A stretch of 64,000 bases of DNA from JBBDWK01 sp040902885 (GTDB lineage: Bacteria; Acidobacteriota; Terriglobia; Bryobacterales; Bryobacteraceae): contig JBBDWK010000037.1 of assembly GCA_040902885.1 (NCBI GenBank), positions 91,022 through 155,021 of the forward strand. The letters are read 5' to 3'. Both the position numbers and the translations under genes were made by a program. Shown here one piece after another: positions 59,343-64,000 of the stretch. Below the pieces are notes generated by a model, which worked only from the letters and a program-made list of their open reading frames with translations, was not told where the DNA came from and searched no databases. Every line of letters begins with the position of its first letter. Positions within the stretch are counted from its first letter, which is position 1.

Positions 59343-59964
59343 GCGTCAATTCCCTGGCGAGAGTCAGGGCGCGGGTGGAGAGGGCGTCGGCCTGAACGAA
59401 GTCGCCCCGAGCCATGGCCTGCTCCGCCAGTTCCATAAAGGAGCGTACTCGGGCGGTCTCCGTCCGGATCTCCGGCTGCTTCAGCTGCGCCAGAAGAGAT
59501 TCCACTTCGGAGCGCCGCGTGCTCAACTGCCGCTCGACGCGCTGCGCTTCTTCGGCCGGGCCGACGGGTCGTATCCGGGGAGCCGGCGTTTCCGCCGCCG
59601 TGGATGCGGGGGGAGCAGCCGGCTCCGCGATCGGAGCCGCTCCTGTCACGGCGCCGGAGCCATTCGCGCGCTGGGGTTTCGCGGGACGGGGTTCGGGAAG
59701 AGTTTCAATCTCCTCGCCGGGTTCCTCCACGCGCGGCGCATTGCGCAGCGTCGCCAGCGCCTCCTGGCTGATGGGTTGAGGTTCGGGTAACCGCGCCATG
59801 GTCTGGGGCACGGAAAGAGGAGGCTCGGGCTTCGCCGCGGGTGCGGGTTTCGCCGCAACCGGTTTCGCGGCGGCCAATGCAGGCTTCCTCCCGCTTCGCA
59901 TCGAGCAACCCGACGCGAGTAAAACCAGGGCCGCGGACACTAAGACGAAACGAACTGGCTTCAT
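59332..59964 (-). CDS. proline-rich lipoprotein of unknown function
   Basis: This 210-residue protein has a lipobox (VLVSAALVLLASGC), so Cys20 should be lipidated and the protein anchored in the membrane. Residues 30-130 are a low-complexity Pro/Ala linker with repeated AAKP and PEP segments. The last 80 residues are helical (EEAQRVERQLSTRRSEVESL, MELAEQAMARGDFVQADALS), with one TPR-like hairpin at the end. Proline-rich linkers often span the periplasm. It overlaps the kinase gene by 4 bp (ATGA) and the peptidase gene by 11 bp, so all are translated in series. A link between the lipoprotein and the kinase as sensor is possible but unproven. Confidence 0.8.
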   Translation of the reverse strand: MKPVRFVLVSAALVLLASGCSMRSGRKPALAAAKPVAAKPAPAAKPEPPLSVPQTMARLPEPQPISQEALATLRNAPRVEEPGEEIETLPEPRPAKPQRANGSGAVTGAAPIAEPAAPPASTAAETPAPRIRPVGPAEEAQRVERQLSTRRSEVESLLAQLKQPEIRTETARVRSFMELAEQAMARGDFVQADALSTRALTLARELTRAR

Positions 59965-61823
59965 GTCGATGGCGCAAGCGGAAACCGTAGAGAGAATGTG
60001 GTGCCTTTCCCGGTTTCGCTGGTAAAGTCGATTGTACCATCGTGCAATTGCACGATCCGGAAAGCCATGGCGAGACCGATCCCCGATCCGCCCTTCTTGG
60101 TGCTGAAGTAAAGCTTGAAAATCTTGTCCCGCAATTCGGGCGCTATGCCCATCCCAGTGTCGGCGATCCTGATCTCGGCCTCGTAGCGATAGACCGACGT
60201 TTCGATGCGCAGCTCGCCGCCCTTGGGCATGGACGCTATGGCGTTGACCACCACATTGAGCATCGCCTGCTTCAAAAGATCGGCGTCCGCCGAAATGACC
60301 GCGCCCTCGGAATCCAGGCTGACCGCCATACTCACTCCGGCGGCCTCAGCCTGCGGTTTGGTGAGACGCACCAGGTCCTCAAGCAGGGTATCCACGGCGA
60401 TGTCCTGAAGGTTCGGGCGAAGCGGCCGGTTGAAATCCAGAAATGTGGTGACCACCCGGTCCAGGCGAAGGATCTCGCCGGAGATGATCTCCATCTCCGG
60501 TTCGATATCCGTATCTCCGTGAGAGAGCTTGGTCCGCGCCAGCTCCACGTGGATGTTGATGGCGTTCAGCGGATTTTTGACTTCGTGCGCCACGCCGCCC
60601 GTGATGCGGCCGATACTCGAGAGCCTCTCGGCAAGCTGGAGCTGGCTGCCGATGCGATGTGTCGCTTCGGGGTCCCGGAAGCGGACCAGCAGACCGATGC
60701 CATGGGAGGCAAGTCCGTTCGCCGCTCCCAGGCTCTGCACAATGTCCACCGAGAGTAACGCCCGGGAGACCTTGCCGCTCGCGCCCGATGGGATCGACAC
60801 GTGCCGGTTGCGCACCGGCCGTCCGGTCTCCGCGATCTGGGCGAGAAGCAATCCAACGTTCGTGGTAGGAGCGAAAATTTCGCTCAGGCTCATCCCGATC
60901 AGCTCGGTGCGCTTGCGACCCAGAAACTTCTCTATCGCGCCCGAAGCCGTGACCAGGCGCTGCTGCCGGCCGAACACGAGCACCGCGTCTTCGAGCTCGT
61001 CCAGGAGCCGCTCCACGTTGCCGCGCAGGTCCGAAAAATCGTGCCGCGCTCCGCGAAGCTGCTGCCCCAGCAGATTCAGTTTTGAGGCCACCGCCTTGAG
61101 CTCTTCCGGCGGGGGCGCGGCGCCTCCGGGGTCGCCTTCCGCGCCAGGCTGCCCTTCGTAGTCCGCCCCCGTCACCACGTCGATCATGCGCCCCACCGCG
61201 CCCAGCGGGCGGTATACGATGCCGGTGAATACCAGCGCCACCAGAATCGATCCGAGAATGGAGGCCAGCGAGATACCCAGGTCCGTTTCCAGGATGGGCC
61301 GTATGCCTGCCCGGATCAGGGATGGCGAGATCACCACGCGAACGAACAAAACCGGAGCCTTCTGTCCCTCCTCGGCAAGGGCCTGAGTCAGCTCGTAGTT
61401 CTGGCGGTCGCTGAACAGGATGGGCAGCTTGCCCCACCAGGGCGTGCGGAGCACCATCGACTCGAAGTTCGGGTATTCGGTGAAAATCATGCCCACGCGG
61501 GAGGGGTCGCTGTCGGCCAGGATCCGGCCGTGCGTATCGGTGACGGCGATCTCCAGCAGGGCCGTCGCCGCCGTCAGAATGTTCAGCAGGTGGTTGGAGA
61601 GCTCTTCATCGCGGGTCAGAGCCTCATTCAGGGGCGCCGACCGTTCCCGGTCGAGCGTGCGCGTCACCGCATCCACCGAGATGCGCTGCATGATCTTGCC
61701 GCGCTCCAGCGACTCAAAGAACTGCAGCTCGATGGCGTGGGCGAGGTGCAGCGCCGAAACCACGCCTACAATGGTGGCCATCAGCAGAACCGAGTAGAGT
61801 GTCAGGCGCGCCCGCAGACCCAT
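59961..61823 (-). CDS. membrane-bound PAS sensor histidine kinase
   Basis: This 620-residue kinase starts at ATG 61823 (MGLRARLTLYSVLLMATIVG). Helix 1 (about 6-28) and a second helix near residue 190 (LASILGSILVALVFTGIVY) flank a periplasmic sensor domain, followed by a HAMP-like segment, a PAS domain (LLDELEDAVLVFGRQQRLVTA, RKRTELIGMSLSEIF), HisKA with the phospho-acceptor His in GGVAHEVKNPLNAIN, and HATPase with IADTGMGI and KGGSGIGLAMAFRI. The kinase overlaps the lipoprotein gene by 4 bp. No response regulator is encoded in the cluster, so its partner is elsewhere. Confidence 0.93.
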   Translation of the reverse strand: MGLRARLTLYSVLLMATIVGVVSALHLAHAIELQFFESLERGKIMQRISVDAVTRTLDRERSAPLNEALTRDEELSNHLLNILTAATALLEIAVTDTHGRILADSDPSRVGMIFTEYPNFESMVLRTPWWGKLPILFSDRQNYELTQALAEEGQKAPVLFVRVVISPSLIRAGIRPILETDLGISLASILGSILVALVFTGIVYRPLGAVGRMIDVVTGADYEGQPGAEGDPGGAAPPPEELKAVASKLNLLGQQLRGARHDFSDLRGNVERLLDELEDAVLVFGRQQRLVTASGAIEKFLGRKRTELIGMSLSEIFAPTTNVGLLLAQIAETGRPVRNRHVSIPSGASGKVSRALLSVDIVQSLGAANGLASHGIGLLVRFRDPEATHRIGSQLQLAERLSSIGRITGGVAHEVKNPLNAINIHVELARTKLSHGDTDIEPEMEIISGEILRLDRVVTTFLDFNRPLRPNLQDIAVDTLLEDLVRLTKPQAEAAGVSMAVSLDSEGAVISADADLLKQAMLNVVVNAIASMPKGGELRIETSVYRYEAEIRIADTGMGIAPELRDKIFKLYFSTKKGGSGIGLAMAFRIVQLHDGTIDFTSETGKGTTFSLRFPLAPST

Positions 61824-61830
61824 GGTGCCT

Positions 61831-62799
61831 TCAATCCGGAAGAAGCAGAAGCTTGCCCGAGGTCTTCCGTCCCTCCAGGTCCCTGTGCGCCTGAGCGGCC
61901 TCAAACAGGGGATAAGTACGGTCCACTCGCAGTTTCAGCTTGCCGGCCGCCGCCCAGTTGAGCACGTCTCCGGCCCGCCAGAGGAGTTCCTCCCTGCTCC
62001 CAGTGTAATGGGCCAGGGAGGGCCGGGTAAGGAAGAGCGATCCGTGCGCCGCAAGCTGCCCTGGATCGAAGGGCGGGACCGGGCCGCTCGACTGGCCGAA
62101 CAAAACCATCATGCCGCGCGGCCGAAGGCAGCGCAGACTCTTGTCGAAGGTGGATGCGCCGACCGAGTCGTAGACCACGTCGAGACCCTGGCCGTTCAGG
62201 CGCTGGACCTCGCTCTCGAAGTCCCGCTCCGTATAGAGGATGACCTCGTCGGCGCCGGCCTCACGCGCCAAACGGGCTTTTGCCTCGGTGGAAACGGTGC
62301 CGAAAACGCGCGCGCCCAGGAGCTTCGCCATCTGCACGATCAGCAGTCCGGCGCCGCCGGCCGCGGCGTGGACCAGGGCGGTCTGGCCGGGCTTCAGGGC
62401 GAAGGTGGAGTGCGTGAGGTAATGCGCCGTCATGCCTTGCAGCAGCGCCGCCGCTCCGGCCTGGAAATCGAGAGAGTCCGGAAGCTTCACCAGTTGCCAC
62501 GCGGGCGCCACGGCGTACTGGGCGTAGGATCCGCGCGCCATGGCATAGGCCACACGGTCTCCGGGCGCAACTTCAGTTACGCCTTCGCCCACCGCCTCCA
62601 CCACGCCCGCGGCTTCCATGCCGGGCGTCAGCGGCAGCGGAGCCTTGTAGAGGCCGGTCCGGAAGTACACATCGATGAAGTTCACACCCGAAGCTTTGAT
62701 TCGAACCAGAGCCTGGCCCGGGCCGGGAGACGGCGTGGACAGCTCCGCGTAGTGCATCCGCTCCGGGCCGCCGCACTCCCGGACTTCAATCGCTTTCAT
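61831..62799 (-). CDS. NADPH:quinone oxidoreductase (zeta-crystallin-like, MDR family)
   Basis: This 322-residue protein belongs to the zinc-free medium-chain dehydrogenase/reductase group. MKAIEVRECGGPERMHYAEL is the typical start, GVNFIDVYFRTGLYKAPLPL is the substrate-domain signature, and VHAAAGGAGLLIVQMAKLLG is the NADPH-binding loop with the AAAGGAG motif. It reduces quinones or alpha,beta-unsaturated carbonyls in the cytoplasm. It lies 7 bp upstream of the histidine kinase gene on the same strand and may be transcribed with it, although a functional link is not evident. Confidence 0.93.
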   Translation of the reverse strand: MKAIEVRECGGPERMHYAELSTPSPGPGQALVRIKASGVNFIDVYFRTGLYKAPLPLTPGMEAAGVVEAVGEGVTEVAPGDRVAYAMARGSYAQYAVAPAWQLVKLPDSLDFQAGAAALLQGMTAHYLTHSTFALKPGQTALVHAAAGGAGLLIVQMAKLLGARVFGTVSTEAKARLAREAGADEVILYTERDFESEVQRLNGQGLDVVYDSVGASTFDKSLRCLRPRGMMVLFGQSSGPVPPFDPGQLAAHGSLFLTRPSLAHYTGSREELLWRAGDVLNWAAAGKLKLRVDRTYPLFEAAQAHRDLEGRKTSGKLLLLPD

Positions 62800-62822
62800 C
62801 CGCGCACCTCTTCCTTAGATAG

Positions 62823-63464
62823 TCAAAACGCCTTCCGAAAGGCCCGCGAAGCATGGGCCGACGCCGCATACAGTAACAGGTACAGCAGCGTGAACGGAAA
62901 CAGCAGAAGGCGCGCCAGGGTCCTTACGGCGCCGGCCTCGGCGAGGCCGGTCCGGTAGAGTGCGAAGTGCCGCATGACCCGCCAGTGGCTGTAATCGATC
63001 CAAAAATAGTCTCCGTTCTCGTTCAGCACGAACACCTTGGCGGGAACGTGAGCGGCTACGGCCCATTTCCACTTGGTCATAATGGGCTCGGCGGAGCATA
63101 TGATGCCCACGATGGAGTACCGCTTGGCGGCCAGCTCCTTATAGAGGCGCGCCCGGCCCGGACGGCCCCGGTAGTCGGAAACATGATACACCGTGGTAGT
63201 TTTGGAGGAAAAGCCTTCGGGCAGCCCGTTATAGCAAGTGACGAGATCGACTGGAACATCGTTCCCCCAACTGGAACGGAGCCCGGGAATCAGGTCTTCG
63301 AAGAGGGAGCGCGAGCCGCTCTCGACCAGCAGGATTCGGGAAACCGGCGGTACGCGGCGCGTGAAAAAATGGCGCACTCTATGAATATAGCGTTTCGGGG
63401 CGATTGTAGCGTTCCGGTCTTTCCCAAGGAGCGGCAGGCGCTTTTGACCCGTTGGATTTGGCAT
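62823..63464 (-). CDS. protein of unknown function with C-terminal membrane segment
   Basis: The frame encodes 213 residues from ATG 63464. An alternative GTG at 63377 gives 184 residues and neither has a clear ribosome site, so the N-terminus is uncertain. The coherent part begins VSRILLVESGSRSLFEDLIP and includes VDLVTCYNGLPEGFSSKTTT, YSIVGIICSAEPIMTKWKWA and KVFVLNENGDYFWID, an alternating beta-alpha pattern like the N-terminal half of a GT-B glycosyltransferase or a related Rossmann protein. The C-terminus has a hydrophobic helix (LLLFPFTLLYLLLYAASA). I recognise no named family. It is 23 bp upstream of the quinone reductase gene on the same strand. Confidence 0.72.
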   Translation of the reverse strand: MPNPTGQKRLPLLGKDRNATIAPKRYIHRVRHFFTRRVPPVSRILLVESGSRSLFEDLIPGLRSSWGNDVPVDLVTCYNGLPEGFSSKTTTVYHVSDYRGRPGRARLYKELAAKRYSIVGIICSAEPIMTKWKWAVAAHVPAKVFVLNENGDYFWIDYSHWRVMRHFALYRTGLAEAGAVRTLARLLLFPFTLLYLLLYAASAHASRAFRKAF

Positions 63465-64000
63465 TCCTGGCGGCTTGCTATGCGCATGCTTCGGTGCTGT
63501 TGAAAGGGATGGCGCTCAGCGGCCCGGCGAAAATTGGCTTTGTTCGGCAAAACTCTCTAACGCGATATCGGGAAAGTCTTTAACCGCTGTTCCGCGGCGA
63601 TCCGATTCCAGATTACGGAACCGGTCGGGGGCTGGCAGAGGGAGGCGAGGTGGAAGCGGTTGCAGGGACAGAAGTTATTTTTTGGTTATGCGCGGTGAAT
63701 CCCCCATTCCGCTTCGCGGGTTCGGGACAACGAAGGACAAAAACGGGCGCGAGCGGGCGCAAAGTAGTAGAGGGTGCTGCCAGCGAGTGAGGCCGGTGCT
63801 TAGCTGGCGCCATTGAGCCCGTGTGTGAATCCGGACTCCCGGCATATTGGTGACGTGAACTGCCCGGTGAGCTGCCTGCCCAGGCCTTCGCACGTTCTCC
63901 AAAAAGACCGGACCACCAGATCCGCCGCGGCGGGTGGTGTCGGCAGCGGCCACATTTACGGGCTAACTACTTTTCGTCCCCGTGCCATCGCGGGAAGCTT
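63465..64000. other. intergenic region without a confident gene
   Basis: No convincing gene is seen in these 536 bases. Frames of 60-113 residues exist on both strands but have biased composition, no ribosome sites and mutual overlap. The segment near 63525-63550 translates on the minus strand as LPNKANFRR, a string I associate with dispersed intergenic repeats in large-genome soil bacteria. A second stretch (63731-63752, AAGGACAAAAACGG) recurs in similar form near 28893-28907. A promoter for an operon beyond the window cannot be excluded. Confidence 0.5.

Noticed and set aside
63675..63953. 92-residue minus-strand frame at the window end
   Set aside because: No ribosome site, no domain and a low-complexity start; it lies in a region that looks like repeat fragments.
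1..64000. CRISPR arrays, tRNA or rRNA genes, prophage or intact insertion sequences
   Set aside because: No regular spacer-repeat pattern, no tRNA-like TTCGA arm with a cloverleaf context, no rRNA core sequence and no transposase or integrase motif were found on reading both strands.

Overview
This 64 kb window is GC-rich and gene-dense. It looks like a chromosome segment from an Acidobacteriota member of the Solibacter/Bryobacter type. The grounds are three very large TonB-dependent receptors with an N-terminal carboxypeptidase-regulatory domain, FtsX/MacB-type orphan permeases (ADOP) including one coupled to a PadR regulator, many sugar-related oxidoreductases and ACS-type MFS carriers, DUF4097 and DUF6282 proteins, and dispersed intergenic hairpins of a kind I associate with Solibacter. 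No rRNA, tRNA, CRISPR array, prophage or intact insertion sequence was recognised. The taxonomic call is inference from gene content.

Layout. 0-9 kb: the 3' part of a hybrid histidine kinase, two aldo/keto reductases, an exported unknown, a DUF4097 protein, DedA, a PpiD/SurA-like periplasmic foldase, and a cold-shock-domain protein paired with a tiny PcrA/UvrD-Tudor-like protein. 9-25 kb: TonB receptor 1, a broken ccmC, clpP, an SDR, glcF/glcE without glcD, a 5'-truncated ADOP permease abutting glcE, a PadR-ADOP pair, then a VOC protein and a coupled SDR, serine hydrolase and HlyD run. 25-38 kb: M14 carboxypeptidase plus a sugar-epimerase-like gene, VOC, a Tat-exported isochorismatase-like hydrolase, TonB receptor 2, and a glycosidase-like / Gfo-Idh / RhaT-like run in which two genes carry frameshifts. 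38-44 kb: two divergent TPR proteins, then pdxR-pdxS-pdxT and a low-molecular-weight phosphatase. 44-56 kb: a putative LacI-controlled uptake locus (MFS, LacI, ADOP, SnoaL-like, DUF6282, TonB receptor 3, UlaG-like hydrolase, second MFS). 56-63.5 kb: accC-accB, a prolidase-like peptidase, a proline-rich lipoprotein, a PAS histidine kinase, a quinone oxidoreductase and an unknown.

The most interesting signal is regulatory. Two promoters about 8.6 kb apart, one for the MFS gene next to the LacI regulator and one for TonB receptor 3, share one architecture: a TTGACA -35, a -10 box, then a palindrome of the form CTAACCGGTTAG (or CTAAACGGTTAG) at the expected transcription start. This predicts one LacI repressor controlling outer- and inner-membrane uptake, with the DUF6282 and UlaG-like hydrolases as likely catabolic enzymes.

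A second theme is gene damage. ccmC has an internal deletion plus a frame change, the permease beside glcE has lost its first half, and the glycosidase-like and RhaT-like genes are frameshifted. These may be real decay or assembly/sequencing errors, and reads would be needed to tell which.
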